DNA of 64,000 bases from Paracholeplasma morum (GCF_016907055.1 NZ_JAFBBG010000007.1:1-64000); one strand, 5' to 3'; counted from the first letter of the stretch, positions 25,710-35,483 are shown. Notes: generated from the sequence alone by a model not told the origin. Numbers and translations: made by a program.

Positions 25710-26054
25710 ATGGCTATTTTTAGTAAATCGAAGAAAGAACAAAAACTTCCAACTTATCAAGGTGAGTCTGTAGCAAACAGTTATGATCGTATTATATTTG
25801 AATCATTAGAAACAGATGATGATGCTTATATAACAATGTTGGCTAGAGATTTAATAGACGGATCCCCGCTTGTGCTTAATTTTGAAGATTTAGCACCAGA
25901 TCCAGCGAATAAAATCATGGCATTCTTGTCAGGGGTTATTTTCACTTTGGAAGGACAAATTGTCCAAATTAACAAAAAAGTATTCTTGTTTGCACGCGAA
26001 CAGGATTTTAAAGATGGCACATTGAAACAATTTATCGACGATGTCAAAGAATGA
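25710..26054 (+). CDS. sepF: Cell division protein SepF
   Basis: A 114-residue SepF. The C-terminal domain (residues ~25-105) with ARDLIDGSPLVLNFEDL and IMAFLSGVIFTLEGQIVQI is the FtsZ-binding ring-forming fold. The N-terminal MAIFSKSKK could be a short amphipathic membrane anchor, though it is shorter than usual. AGGTGA precedes the ATG. It sits between yggS and ylmH as in B. subtilis, but ylmG and divIVA are missing. With no ftsA near ftsZ, SepF is the best visible candidate for tethering the ring to the membrane. Confidence 0.92.
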   Translation: MAIFSKSKKEQKLPTYQGESVANSYDRIIFESLETDDDAYITMLARDLIDGSPLVLNFEDLAPDPANKIMAFLSGVIFTLEGQIVQINKKVFLFAREQDFKDGTLKQFIDDVKE

Positions 26055-26742
26055 TTTTCTAACGATTCTTAAAAATCAAGCAAACAGTTATCATAAACCC
26101 ATTTTATATAGATTCTTGAATCCTCAAGAACAAAAATGGGTTCATTCTATTTTTAAAGGCTATTTCATTTATGAAAGTAATGAAGCCTCTGAATATCGAA
26201 GAATGCTTGTTTCAGATTATGAACTAATCCCTGATTTTGAGATTTCGGTTTTAAAGACTTCATTTAGAGATAAATCCATTTCACACCGTGATGTATTAGG
26301 GTCACTAATGGCATTAGGTTTGAAAAGAGATATCTTTGGAGACATTACAATCACAGAAGATGAGATTTATGTTGAAGTCATTTCTGTCATGGTGCCATAT
26401 GTTAAGGAATTGACTGAGATTAAGCGAGACACTGTGTTATTTGAACTTGCCGATAACATTCCGGTTGTAGAAGAAAAGAAAGAAGAAATCGTCCTTAGTT
26501 TAGATAGTTTGAGAGTGGATGCGATTATTGCTAAAGCGTTTTTGATTAATCGAGAAGATGTAAAGATACTCGTAAATCAAGATAGGGTCAAAATCAACTT
26601 CATTTTGATTCAAAAACATACCATTATTTGTAAACCTTATGATATAATATCAGTTAGAGGATTTGGACGGATTAGATTGATTGAAGTATTAGGACAATCT
26701 AAGAAACAGAAGACTCGAATAAAATGTGAATTATTACGATGA
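26041..26742 (+). CDS. ylmH: S4-domain RNA-binding protein YlmH
   Basis: A 233-residue YlmH-type protein. The N-terminal ~170 residues form the YlmH domain (SHRDVLGSLMALGLKRDIFGDI is the family signature), and a C-terminal S4 RNA-binding domain covers ~170-225. YlmH associates with ribosomes in B. subtilis and has been linked to rescue of stalled peptidyl-tRNA. It overlaps sepF by 14 bases. The ileS T-box begins immediately after its stop, so its 3' end may contain the leader promoter; none is obvious. Confidence 0.9.
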   Translation: MSKNDFLTILKNQANSYHKPILYRFLNPQEQKWVHSIFKGYFIYESNEASEYRRMLVSDYELIPDFEISVLKTSFRDKSISHRDVLGSLMALGLKRDIFGDITITEDEIYVEVISVMVPYVKELTEIKRDTVLFELADNIPVVEEKKEEIVLSLDSLRVDAIIAKAFLINREDVKILVNQDRVKINFILIQKHTIICKPYDIISVRGFGRIRLIEVLGQSKKQKTRIKCELLR

Positions 26743-26932
26743 TTTGGACAATGCCGTAGTAGGCAAGATAAAGCGACTTAGGGATGGTGGAAGCCTAAGC
26801 AACAAACTACTACAGGATATCACCAATGAGTAACATGCAAACGCTGCTATAAAGCGAAGAGGGCTAGATTATTTCTAGAACTAAGGTGGTACCGCGATTA
26901 TTCGTCCTTAGATTTTCTAAGGGCGTTTTTTA
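26743..26932 (+). promoter_or_regulatory. T-box riboswitch (tRNA-Ile) of ileS
   Basis: The T-box motif AAGGTGGTACCGCG lies at 26883-26896, followed by a 10-pair terminator CGTCCTTAGA/TCTAAGGGCG (26903-26912 / 26916-26925) and a T run. Stem I contains GTAGTAG/CTACTAC (26755-26761 / 26807-26813), AGCGA, and an apical hairpin CTTAGG-GATGGTGGAAG-CCTAAG. Aligning it with the hisS leader, the specifier falls two bases after TACAGG: ATC at 26819-26821, an Ile codon. Uncharged tRNA-Ile should favour the antiterminator and ileS expression. Confidence 0.93.
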
Positions 26933-26952
26933 TTTATTAGGAGGTTATACTT

Positions 26953-29667
26953 ATGGAACTTAAAGACACGCTGTTGTTACCAAAAACCAGCTTTGAGATG
27001 AGAGGAAACTTAGGGGTAAGAGAACTTGAATTTCAAAAAAAATGGGCTGAACTCAATGTATACAATCGAGTTTTAGAACAAAACAAAGATGGAAAACCAT
27101 TCATTTTACATGATGGGCCACCATATGCAAATGGTGCTATTCATATCGGGCACTCACTTAACAAAATATTAAAAGACTTTGTACTGAGATTTAAGACAAT
27201 GCAAGGTTTTTATGCGCCATACATTCCAGGATGGGATACTCATGGTCTACCTATCGAGCAAGCTCTAACAAAAAAAGGAATTAAACGTAAGGAAATGAGT
27301 GTTAGTGACTTCAGAAGATTATGTCACGACTATGCACTAGAGCAAATCTCTATGCAAAAAACTCAGTTTAAACGTCTAGGGATTTTAGGCGAATGGGATA
27401 ACCCTTACATTACATTAAACCCTGAATTTGAAGCAGATCAACTGAGAGTATTCGCTGAAATGGCAAATAAAGGGCTAATCTATAAAGGCTTAAAACCAGT
27501 ATATTGGTCACCAAGTTCGGAATCTGCGCTTGCAGAAGCTGAAATTGAATACCAAGATGTTGAAAGTCCATCTATCTATGTAGCCTTTGAAGTTGTTTCA
27601 GAAAAGTTTAATGGCAAGAAACTCATCATTTGGACAACTACCCCATGGACACTGCCAGCTAACCTTGCAATTTCAGCAAACCCACTATTAGATTACGTTG
27701 TTTTTAAAGCCAATAATGACTCATACATCGTCGCTAAAACACTTCTTGAGAAAGTCACTCAAGTCTTAGGGTTTGAATCCTTTGAGGTCACAGAAACTGT
27801 CAAAGGTTCAGAGTTAGAATTTGTACAATATACACACCCACTTAACGGAAAAGTGTGTCCAGTAATTTTAGGTGAACACGTCACTGATTCAGACGGTACT
27901 GGTTTAGTCCATACGGCGCCAGGACACGGCGAAGATGACTATAATGTTGGGAAGAAATATGGATTAGACATTTTAGTCCCAGTGGATGAGAAAGGGTTTT
28001 TCACAAGTGAAGCCAATGAATTCGAAGGCTTATACTATGAGAAAGCCAATCCGCTCATCATTGAAACACTTAAAACAAGTGGACACATGCTTCATGTTAA
28101 TTACTTTAAACACAGCTATCCACACGATTGGCGTACCAAAAAACCAATCATTTTTAGAGCAACCCCACAATGGTTTGCTTCTATTGACCAATTAAAAACA
28201 GCGCTATTATCAGAAATTAAAGAAACGAATTGGGTCCAAAAATGGGGCGAACTTCGTATTCATAATATGATTAAAGATCGTAATGACTGGTGTATCTCTA
28301 GACAACGTGCTTGGGGCGTACCAATTCCAGTGTTCTATGCTGAAAACGGTGATCCAATTTTAGATAAAGAAGTCATTTTACATGTTGCATCGATTGTTGA
28401 AAAAGAAGGCACAAATGCTTGGTTGGATAAAGATGCTACGGAATTACTTCCAGAAGGATTCACGTATCCAGGTAGTCCAAATGGCATCTTCAAGAAAGAA
28501 ACAGACATTATGGACGTTTGGTTTGATTCAGGTTCTAGCCACAAACTGCTTCAAAGACGTGGATTATCTTATCCGGCTGATTTATACTTAGAAGGTTCTG
28601 ACCAATACCGTGGATGGTTTAACTCATCCTTAATCACTGGTGTTGCAATCTATGGAAAAGCACCATATAAAGCGGTAGTTTCACACGGGTTCGTCTTGGA
28701 TAAAGATGGTCGTGCAATGAGTAAGTCTCTTGGAAATACGACAGACCCACTGAAGATTACAAATGAAATGGGTGCGGATATCTTACGATTATGGGTATCA
28801 AGTGTTGAATACTCAAGCGACGTTAGAATCGGAGATAATTTAATGAAACAAGTTTCTGAATCTTATAGAAAGATCAGAAACACACTCAAATTCTTATTAT
28901 CAAACCTATTTGATTTTAATCCTAAAACAGATAGAGTAGCTTACGATAAGTTAGGTTCTTTAGATAAAGTAATGCTTCATAAATTAGAAAGTTTAAGAAA
29001 AACAGTGATTGATTCATACGATTCATACAAGTTTGACACGGTATACCGTAGTGTCACAAACTATATGATTAATGACTTATCGGCTTTCTATTTGGATTAT
29101 ACTAAAGACATTTTATATGTTGAAACAAAGAATGGCGTTCTTAGACGTTCTGTACAAACTGTACTTTACGATCAACTTATGACCCTTCTAAAATTACTAA
29201 ACCCAATCATTCCACACACAACCAGTGAGGCTTATTGGTCATTAGAGACTGAAAGACTTGATGATATCTATCTTGAACGTATGCCTGAGGAAATTCTCTA
29301 TAAAGACCACGAACTAGATGAAGCATTCGATGTCTTTATGACAGTCCGTGAAGCAATCTTACTCCAATTAGAATTAATGCGTAAAGATAAGACTATTGGT
29401 AAGTCACTTGAGGCTGATGTTGTAGTTCGCCTAACTGAATCAGATTTGAAGGCTATTGAATCCTTGAATATCTCATTTACTCAAGTGTTAATGGTTTCAT
29501 CCATCAAGTTTGAAGTATCAGATGAACTTAGCGTAACAACAACCGTAGCAGAAGGCGAAAAATGTGAAAGATGCTGGAATATTGTTAAGTCCGTTAACAA
29601 ACACCATGTATGTGAAAGATGTGCGTCAGTACTAGAGGAAGATTACAATGAACATTTTACTCGTTAA
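26953..29667 (+). CDS. ileS: Isoleucyl-tRNA synthetase
   Basis: A 904-residue class I synthetase. PPYANGAIHIGHS (HIGH) is near residue 56-68 and AMSKSLGN (KMSKS) near 588. The editing domain has the WTTTPWTLPAN signature, and the C-terminal zinc finger has CERCWN and CERC. The bacterial-type length is complete. TAGGAGG precedes ATG 26953. Expression is controlled by the upstream T-box. The 3' end overlaps surE by 20 bases, so surE is under the same control unless it has an internal promoter. Confidence 0.97.
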   Translation: MELKDTLLLPKTSFEMRGNLGVRELEFQKKWAELNVYNRVLEQNKDGKPFILHDGPPYANGAIHIGHSLNKILKDFVLRFKTMQGFYAPYIPGWDTHGLPIEQALTKKGIKRKEMSVSDFRRLCHDYALEQISMQKTQFKRLGILGEWDNPYITLNPEFEADQLRVFAEMANKGLIYKGLKPVYWSPSSESALAEAEIEYQDVESPSIYVAFEVVSEKFNGKKLIIWTTTPWTLPANLAISANPLLDYVVFKANNDSYIVAKTLLEKVTQVLGFESFEVTETVKGSELEFVQYTHPLNGKVCPVILGEHVTDSDGTGLVHTAPGHGEDDYNVGKKYGLDILVPVDEKGFFTSEANEFEGLYYEKANPLIIETLKTSGHMLHVNYFKHSYPHDWRTKKPIIFRATPQWFASIDQLKTALLSEIKETNWVQKWGELRIHNMIKDRNDWCISRQRAWGVPIPVFYAENGDPILDKEVILHVASIVEKEGTNAWLDKDATELLPEGFTYPGSPNGIFKKETDIMDVWFDSGSSHKLLQRRGLSYPADLYLEGSDQYRGWFNSSLITGVAIYGKAPYKAVVSHGFVLDKDGRAMSKSLGNTTDPLKITNEMGADILRLWVSSVEYSSDVRIGDNLMKQVSESYRKIRNTLKFLLSNLFDFNPKTDRVAYDKLGSLDKVMLHKLESLRKTVIDSYDSYKFDTVYRSVTNYMINDLSAFYLDYTKDILYVETKNGVLRRSVQTVLYDQLMTLLKLLNPIIPHTTSEAYWSLETERLDDIYLERMPEEILYKDHELDEAFDVFMTVREAILLQLELMRKDKTIGKSLEADVVVRLTESDLKAIESLNISFTQVLMVSSIKFEVSDELSVTTTVAEGEKCERCWNIVKSVNKHHVCERCASVLEEDYNEHFTR

Positions 29668-30418
29668 TGATGATGGCATATTAGAGCCAGGTATAAAGGT
29701 GCTAGCTGAAAAGCTGGCACCTCTTGGCGATATTTATGTAGTAGCACCTGAAACACACCAAAGTGGGCAAGGTCACGGAATTACGATCAATGAACCGCTT
29801 ATCGTGAAGGATTACGGACATTTATATGGCGCAAAAAAGGCATTATCCGTCTTAGGCAAACCTGCTGACTGCACACGTATTGCGGTAGGTCTTTTGGATG
29901 TGAAATTTGATTTGTGTGTGTCTGGAGTGAATTCCGGAATGAATATTGGCTCTGACGTTCTTTATTCAGGTACGGTTGCTGCAGCTACAGAAGCTTTAAT
30001 TCTAGGTATTCCAGCGATTGCAGTAAGTGGGCCAAAAAACAGCCTACATATGGCTGAAAAAAGCATCTATAAACTTGTGAAATATCTACTAGATAATCAA
30101 GCCCTAAGTTTAGACTATATATTGAACATTAACTATCCAAGTTCGAAATTTGATAACTTTATTGGCGTCAAATGGACCGTTCAAGGATTACACCACCATG
30201 GTGCAGTTTTCAAAAAAGTCGGCGAAAATGCTTATGAGACAGTCTATGACTTGCTTTCAAGGGAAGAACATCCAAATTCTGATGTGATGGCTTATCGTAG
30301 TGGTTATGTCTCCATTACACCTTTATTCGAAAACAGAACACATGAGGATATACTTCAAAATTTAGAGAATCAAAAGCAATTGAATCAAACCCTGATTTAT
30401 GATAATATAATTAAGTAA
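29648..30418 (+). CDS. surE: 5'-nucleotidase SurE
   Basis: A 256-residue SurE phosphatase that removes phosphate from nucleoside 5'- and 3'-monophosphates. The metal site LLVNDDG is at residues 4-10, with SGQGHGIT and SGVNSGMNIGSDVLYSGTVAAATEA completing the active site. It overlaps ileS by 20 bases. In this genome its products could enter the DeoD/pyrimidine phosphorylase salvage route encoded nearby. The length and motifs are normal. Confidence 0.94.
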   Translation: MNILLVNDDGILEPGIKVLAEKLAPLGDIYVVAPETHQSGQGHGITINEPLIVKDYGHLYGAKKALSVLGKPADCTRIAVGLLDVKFDLCVSGVNSGMNIGSDVLYSGTVAAATEALILGIPAIAVSGPKNSLHMAEKSIYKLVKYLLDNQALSLDYILNINYPSSKFDNFIGVKWTVQGLHHHGAVFKKVGENAYETVYDLLSREEHPNSDVMAYRSGYVSITPLFENRTHEDILQNLENQKQLNQTLIYDNIIK

Positions 30419-30430
30419 GGTGGTGGCTTT

Positions 30431-31297
30431 ATGAGCATGTTTCAGCTGCATTTTTTTAAAGAGAAAAGTCGCTTGTTCGATTATGAACGTCTTTTATCAT
30501 TTTTTGATGAAATATCAGAAGCGAAGATGGCTGATGTCTCCGAAACTTCAAATGAAGTTCGAATTGAGTACCGTCATCCAGTTTTAAGAACCAAAGCAGA
30601 CTTTGTGATCTCAAGAAAATCAACTGTAACTGATATCTATAAGTTGGATCCTCAATATTTAGACGTTAATTTTAGGTTGGAAATGCCTTTAATGACCCCT
30701 TTATATAGCGCAAAGAAAGTGTTTGAGATTGTAGACAAAATGTGCAAAGAGTTTAGTTTTTCAATCTACCACAATTTGTTTGAAGATGTGTTAAGGTTTA
30801 AATATGAAGTGGTTGAAAAAGTTTTTGATATTGACAGAAAGAAGTATCGAGAAAAATACGGGTATCAATTGTCGAATATTTACTATTACCCAGACCACAA
30901 ATTAAATGATTGCTTAAAATACGTTGATGAACAATATGATCTTCATCGTTATTATAAAGAGTTAGATGTTTACGTTCCAAATTACTTTGTCGTTATAGAT
31001 GAGCAAGATAAAGTTCATTTCACAATGGAATGGCGCGAAAACACGCTTACTCTATTCCCTCCTCATATCGACTATATTTATTATCGACAAGGGTTAGATA
31101 ACCGAATCTTACCATTTGACGAGGTTATGGCAAAAATTGAAAAAATGACAACCAGTGTTCCTGGTTTCCTCCAAAACACAAAAGTTGTCGAACATAAATC
31201 ATTAAAGAAAATAATGAAAGTGCTCAAAAAAACCAAGTTTACACCAGTTAATGGGTCATTGGTACACATTGAGCTAGATCAAGTAATGGACATTTAG
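30431..31297 (+). CDS. Hypothetical protein downstream of surE
   Basis: A 288-residue soluble protein, rich in aromatic and charged residues, which I do not recognise. It has no membrane segment, signal peptide or P-loop. The middle contains many Tyr/Asp pairs (NIYYYPDHKLNDCLKYVDEQYDLHRYY) and the end a Lys-rich helix. TAAGGTGGTGG precedes ATG 30431. It is 12 bases after surE and ends at a weak terminator, so it belongs to the ileS-surE unit. It looks like a full, well-kept gene with normal codon use, perhaps restricted to this lineage. Confidence 0.75.
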   Translation: MSMFQLHFFKEKSRLFDYERLLSFFDEISEAKMADVSETSNEVRIEYRHPVLRTKADFVISRKSTVTDIYKLDPQYLDVNFRLEMPLMTPLYSAKKVFEIVDKMCKEFSFSIYHNLFEDVLRFKYEVVEKVFDIDRKKYREKYGYQLSNIYYYPDHKLNDCLKYVDEQYDLHRYYKELDVYVPNYFVVIDEQDKVHFTMEWRENTLTLFPPHIDYIYYRQGLDNRILPFDEVMAKIEKMTTSVPGFLQNTKVVEHKSLKKIMKVLKKTKFTPVNGSLVHIELDQVMDI

Positions 31298-31314
31298 GGT
31301 CAATGACCCTTTTT
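31296..31314 (+). terminator. Weak terminator
   Basis: AGGGT/ACCCT stem (31296-31300 / 31306-31310) and five-base loop, followed by TTTT. The GGGTCA/TGACCC symmetry strengthens it slightly. Confidence 0.55.
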
Positions 31315-31336
31315 AATATCAAGAAGGAGGTATCAA

Positions 31337-31555
31337 ATGGATCCAGTTGTTATTGAGTTAATCGGGATTACAGCGAGCGCATTAGTATTAATTTCTTTTC
31401 TAATGAAAGGCGAACGTAAAATCCGTTTAGTAAACATCGTTGGTGCAATCATTTTTATTGCTTACGGAATCATGTTAAAATCAGTTTCTGTCACTGTAAT
31501 GAATGTTGGATTAGTAATTGTACATATTTATTATTTAACTAAGAAAAAGAAATAG
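31337..31555 (+). CDS. Small membrane protein, YgjV-like
   Basis: A 72-residue protein with three hydrophobic segments (about residues 7-24, 32-46 and 50-67) and a Lys-rich C-terminus (YLTKKKK). The pattern [33 protein letters not shown] resembles one repeat of YgjV-type inner-membrane proteins or PQ-loop-like half units; its function is unknown. AAGGAGG is strong and close to ATG 31337. It stands 10 bases before deoC and may be co-transcribed with it. Confidence 0.7.
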   Translation: MDPVVIELIGITASALVLISFLMKGERKIRLVNIVGAIIFIAYGIMLKSVSVTVMNVGLVIVHIYYLTKKKK

Positions 31556-31565
31556 GGGGAATAAT

Positions 31566-32243
31566 ATGTTACTAAACAAGTATATCGACCATACTAAATT
31601 AGGTCCTGCAGTTTTAGAAAAAGACATTATCAAACTTTGTGAAGAAGCAAAAGCTTATGATTTCATGAGCGTTTGTGTCAATCCAAATTATGTAAAAACT
31701 GCAAAAGAAGCATTAAAAGGTTCAAGTGTATTAGTATGCACAGTAGTAGGCTTCCCAAGTGGAGCTCATTCGACGGCAGCTAAAGCATTTGAAACAAAAC
31801 AAGCAGTATCAGATGGTGCTGATGAAATCGACATGGTTATTTCTGTAGGCAATTTAAAAGATAAAAAGTACGACTTAGTACTTGAAGACATCAAAGCTGT
31901 TGTAAAAGCTGCAGATGGTAAATTAGTCAAAGTGATTTTAGAAACATGCTTACTAACCAAAGAAGAAATTGTTAAGGCATGCGAATTAACCGTTGAAGCG
32001 AAAGCTGATTTCGTTAAGACTTCCACTGGTTTTTCAACCGGCGGCGCAACAGAAGAAGACATTCGTTTAATGCGTCAAACGGTTGGACCAAACTTCGGAG
32101 TTAAAGCTTCAGGTGGCGTAAGAAACTATGAAGATGCGATGACGATGATTAACGCTGGAGCAACCAGAATTGGGGCATCATCCGGAATTAAAATAATGGA
32201 AAATAAAGGAGATAAATCAAATGATTCCAACACCTCATATTAA
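31566..32243 (+). CDS. deoC: Deoxyribose-phosphate aldolase
   Basis: A 225-residue class I aldolase that splits 2-deoxyribose 5-phosphate into glyceraldehyde 3-phosphate and acetaldehyde. YIDHTKLGP opens the protein; the Schiff-base Lys is in [15 protein letters not shown], and the second Lys in [11 protein letters not shown]. It overlaps deoD by 23 bases, an unusually long coupling; the last ~8 residues of DeoC are encoded over the deoD start. With DeoD, the phosphorylase at 43064 and the secreted nuclease it allows DNA to serve as a carbon source. Confidence 0.96.
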   Translation: MLLNKYIDHTKLGPAVLEKDIIKLCEEAKAYDFMSVCVNPNYVKTAKEALKGSSVLVCTVVGFPSGAHSTAAKAFETKQAVSDGADEIDMVISVGNLKDKKYDLVLEDIKAVVKAADGKLVKVILETCLLTKEEIVKACELTVEAKADFVKTSTGFSTGGATEEDIRLMRQTVGPNFGVKASGGVRNYEDAMTMINAGATRIGASSGIKIMENKGDKSNDSNTSY

Positions 32244-32943
32244 TATAAAGGACAAAAACTTAGTTGCAAAAACTGTTTTAATGCCTGGAGATCCACTAAG
32301 AGCAAAAATGATTGCTGAAACATTCTTAACAGATGTTGTTCAAATCAACGATGTTAGAAATATGTTAGGATTTACCGGTAAATACAAAGGGGTTCCAGTA
32401 ACTGTTATGGGCTCAGGCATGGGGATGCCTTCAATTGGCATCTACTCATATGAATTATTCAACTTCTATGGAGTTGAAAACATCATTAGAGTGGGCTCAT
32501 GTGGTGCATACACAGCTGATTTAAATTTATATGATGTCATCTTAGTAGACGATGCATATTCAGAATCAAGTTATGCTAAAACAATGGGTTTAACAAGTTC
32601 TAAAACATTAAAAGCTGACCGTAGACTTAACACAAGAGCGAAAAAAGCTGCTGAAAAGTTAGAAATTCCTCTACATGTTGGCCGCATTCATTCATCAGAC
32701 GTATTTTACAACTTAAAAGGTTCTGTGCACGAAGAACGTTTTAATAAACAAGGTTGCATTGCTGTGGAAATGGAATCATTTGCACTATTTGCAAACGCAA
32801 AAGCATTAGGTAAGAAAGCGACATGTTTATTAACGGTTTCAGACTCCTTAGTAACACACGAAGCAACTACAGCTGAAGAAAGACAAAAATCTTTCACACG
32901 CATGATGGAAATTGCTTTGGAAGTTGCTAGAAAATCTAAGTAA
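32221..32943 (+). CDS. deoD: Purine-nucleoside phosphorylase (DeoD type)
   Basis: A 240-residue hexameric PNP that cleaves purine (deoxy)nucleosides to base and (deoxy)ribose 1-phosphate. [13 protein letters not shown] binds phosphate, and [33 protein letters not shown] and the catalytic Asp of TVSDSL are all present. AAAGGAG within the deoC coding end serves as ribosome site. It is followed by a one-base overlap with an M16-like peptidase gene, which is probably co-transcribed though unrelated in function. Confidence 0.95.
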   Translation: MIPTPHINIKDKNLVAKTVLMPGDPLRAKMIAETFLTDVVQINDVRNMLGFTGKYKGVPVTVMGSGMGMPSIGIYSYELFNFYGVENIIRVGSCGAYTADLNLYDVILVDDAYSESSYAKTMGLTSSKTLKADRRLNTRAKKAAEKLEIPLHVGRIHSSDVFYNLKGSVHEERFNKQGCIAVEMESFALFANAKALGKKATCLLTVSDSLVTHEATTAEERQKSFTRMMEIALEVARKSK

Positions 32944-34151
32944 TGATTTTAGTCGACCAAACCAAAAAATTCAAAACCGTTTTAATAACATTAAAGTTCA
33001 AGGCAAAGGCATCTAAAGATTCCTTTGCCTTTAGAACATTATTACCTAGTGTACTACGTGCGAAAACTGATAAATATAAGAATAGAATGGCATTTAATGA
33101 AAAACTTGAATCAATGTATGGTGCAAGTTTGACATCCAATACAGGGAAACTTGGAACACTTTCTGTGATTCATGTTCAGTTGAAAATAGCCAATCCTTCA
33201 CTAACAGAACCACAACTATTTGAAGAGGGATTAGAGTTCTTAAAAGAATATGTCTATGGACACAAGTCCTTTAATGAGACTGACTTCGAATTAGAAAAAA
33301 GACTATTATTAGAAGAAGTAATTGCTAAAGAAAACGATAAAACACGTTATGCTTTGACACGTTTATTTGAAATAATGTGTAAAGACGAACTCTACGGTTA
33401 TAGAGCAAGTGGTACTAAAGAAGACATTGAAGGCTTAACATTCAATAGTTTCAAAAAAATGTATAAAGAGTTTCTCAAAAACGACGAACTTCAAATCATC
33501 CTATCTGGGGATATAAAACCTGAATATCAAACGATAACTGAGACATACTTCCCGAATGCTTCATTTACACAAGTGGATTTTCTAGATTATGAAACGAAGT
33601 CTTTTGAAGAAGTAACCGAAGTAATAGAACATGACAAAATAAGTCAAACTAAGTTAAATATCGGCTACCGTCTACCTGTTAGACAAGGCGAACAACTTCA
33701 CACGGCAGCAGTATTGTTTAACGCAGCTCTTGGAGGATATGTCCATTCAAGACTATTTTTGAATGTTCGTGAGAAACATAGTTTATGTTACTATATCTCA
33801 AGTGTTTATGATGCATATAAAGGCATTATGTTCATCTACTCTGGGGTGGATGCTAAGAGACTGGAATTAGCGAGACAAGTCATTGATGAAGAAGTCAACA
33901 AGCTAACCACTAAGTTAATTTGTGAAAAAGAGCTTAATTTATCGAAACAAGCGATGATTAATGATCTAAAAGAATCCGAAGATTCTCAAGGCGCTCGTCA
34001 AAACGTACTATACGTTCAAACATTACTTAACAAGAAAACCTCATTGGAGGATAGAATTGCCAAAATTAATGCTGTAACGCCTGAACAAATATTAGAAGTT
34101 GCCAAACTACTTAGAAAAGATACCGTTTATCTTTTGGATGTGGAGAGATAA
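32943..34151 (+). CDS. M16-family peptidase-like protein, non-catalytic (YmfF type)
   Basis: A 402-residue insulinase-family protein without the HxxEH zinc motif; the matching N-terminal region reads FRTLLPSVLRAKT. The C-terminal half keeps the NAALGGYVHSRLFLNVREKHSLCYYISS segment that binds substrate in M16 enzymes. Like the B. subtilis YmfF/YmfH pair, it stands directly before a gene with an intact zinc site, so the two products probably form a heterodimer. TAATG joins it to deoD. The peptide substrate is unknown. Confidence 0.88.
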   Translation: MILVDQTKKFKTVLITLKFKAKASKDSFAFRTLLPSVLRAKTDKYKNRMAFNEKLESMYGASLTSNTGKLGTLSVIHVQLKIANPSLTEPQLFEEGLEFLKEYVYGHKSFNETDFELEKRLLLEEVIAKENDKTRYALTRLFEIMCKDELYGYRASGTKEDIEGLTFNSFKKMYKEFLKNDELQIILSGDIKPEYQTITETYFPNASFTQVDFLDYETKSFEEVTEVIEHDKISQTKLNIGYRLPVRQGEQLHTAAVLFNAALGGYVHSRLFLNVREKHSLCYYISSVYDAYKGIMFIYSGVDAKRLELARQVIDEEVNKLTTKLICEKELNLSKQAMINDLKESEDSQGARQNVLYVQTLLNKKTSLEDRIAKINAVTPEQILEVAKLLRKDTVYLLDVER

Positions 34152-34152
34152 T

Positions 34153-35436
34153 ATGGAAAAAACTAACTATCAAAATTTTAACGAAACCATTTTTCATGAA
34201 GTTTTAGATAATGGACTAAACGTTTATATGATTCCTAAACAGGAATATCACAAAGTATTCGCTACATTCACGACTAATTATGGATCATTCGATCAAAGTT
34301 TCATTGATCCTGTGTCAAACCGTAAGGTAAACCAACCTGCTGGAATTGCACATTTCTTGGAACATAAAATGTTCTCAATGCCTGATAAAACGGATGCCTT
34401 TGAAACATTGTCCAAACTGGGCGTTAATGCCAATGCATATACTTCATTTGACCGTACAAGTTACTTGTTCTCTGGTACAAACAATACTAAAGAGGCACTA
34501 GAGTACTTGCTTCATTACGTTCAAACGCCTTACTTCACACCTTCAAGTGTTAAAAAAGAACAAGGCATCATTGATGAAGAGTTACGTATGTATCAAGATT
34601 ATCCAAGTCAACGCTTATTCTATGGGTTACTACAAAATATGTATCAAAAGCATCCGGTTAATACGGAAATTGGTGGAACTACGCTTTCGATTAAGAAAAT
34701 CACAGCTAAAAAGCTCTATCAAGCTTATAATGCATTCTATCATCCATCGAATATGGTACTTTTATTGGTGGGTAACATCAACGCAGAGGAAATGATGTCG
34801 TTAATTCGCGATAATCAAGCAAAAAAAGGGTATCAAAAACAAGATCCAATCAAACGTTTTATGCCTAAAGAACCAAAGAAGATCGTCACAAGACACTCAG
34901 AAGTATTGATGTCTGTAACCATGCCGAAAGTTGGTTTGGGCTTTAAACTTACACCAAAGAGTGGGCTTGAAGCACTTAAACAAGATTTTGCATTATCGAT
35001 TTTGCTAGACATGTATTTTTCTAGTTCATCAAAATACTACAATGACCTTTTAAAAGAAGGCCTTGTTAATGAATCCTTTGAGTACTCAACCATTCAAGAG
35101 ACTGATATGCTTTCGATTGCGTTTACAAGTGATACGGCAGAACCTGAAGCATTAGAAGAAAGACTTATCAAAATGGTACTCTCACTTAAACGTAAAAAAC
35201 TCGATGAAGAAACTTTCCAAAGACTCAAAAAAGGGATGAAGGGACAGTTCATCATGAGTTTAAACAGTTTAGAGTCTATTTCCATGAGTTTCACTAAATA
35301 CCATTCTCATGGAATATCTATTTTTGATGTGCCTAGTTTAATTGAATCCATTACAATAGAAGATTTAAGAGAGGTAACCTCACTTATCAAGAAAAACTGC
35401 ATTTCATCACTTTATATTAGACCTTCAAAAGCCTAA
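34153..35436 (+). CDS. M16-family zinc peptidase (YmfH type)
   Basis: A 427-residue M16 peptidase. The inverted zinc motif is HFLEH (residues 67-71) in GIAHFLEHKMF, with the distal Glu in the EQGIIDEELRMYQD segment about 75 residues later. The C-terminal half carries the second, inactive M16 domain. I use ATG 34153, one base after the partner gene's stop; an ORF extension upstream lies inside that gene. With the preceding non-catalytic partner it would form an active heterodimer, probably cytoplasmic since no signal peptide is seen. Confidence 0.9.
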   Translation: MEKTNYQNFNETIFHEVLDNGLNVYMIPKQEYHKVFATFTTNYGSFDQSFIDPVSNRKVNQPAGIAHFLEHKMFSMPDKTDAFETLSKLGVNANAYTSFDRTSYLFSGTNNTKEALEYLLHYVQTPYFTPSSVKKEQGIIDEELRMYQDYPSQRLFYGLLQNMYQKHPVNTEIGGTTLSIKKITAKKLYQAYNAFYHPSNMVLLLVGNINAEEMMSLIRDNQAKKGYQKQDPIKRFMPKEPKKIVTRHSEVLMSVTMPKVGLGFKLTPKSGLEALKQDFALSILLDMYFSSSSKYYNDLLKEGLVNESFEYSTIQETDMLSIAFTSDTAEPEALEERLIKMVLSLKRKKLDEETFQRLKKGMKGQFIMSLNSLESISMSFTKYHSHGISIFDVPSLIESITIEDLREVTSLIKKNCISSLYIRPSKA

Positions 35437-35483
35437 TTTGAGCTGTTTTGAATAAAAGAAGTAATAAAGTTATCCAAAATACT

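Noticed and set aside
31337-31555. Fragment of a larger decayed membrane protein
   Set aside because: It has a strong ribosome site, three full helices and a normal basic end, so it looks like a complete small gene.
32221-32243. Frameshift at the deoC-deoD junction because of the 23-base overlap
   Set aside because: DeoC is complete and DeoD starts at its normal [11 protein letters not shown]; the overlap is simple coupling.
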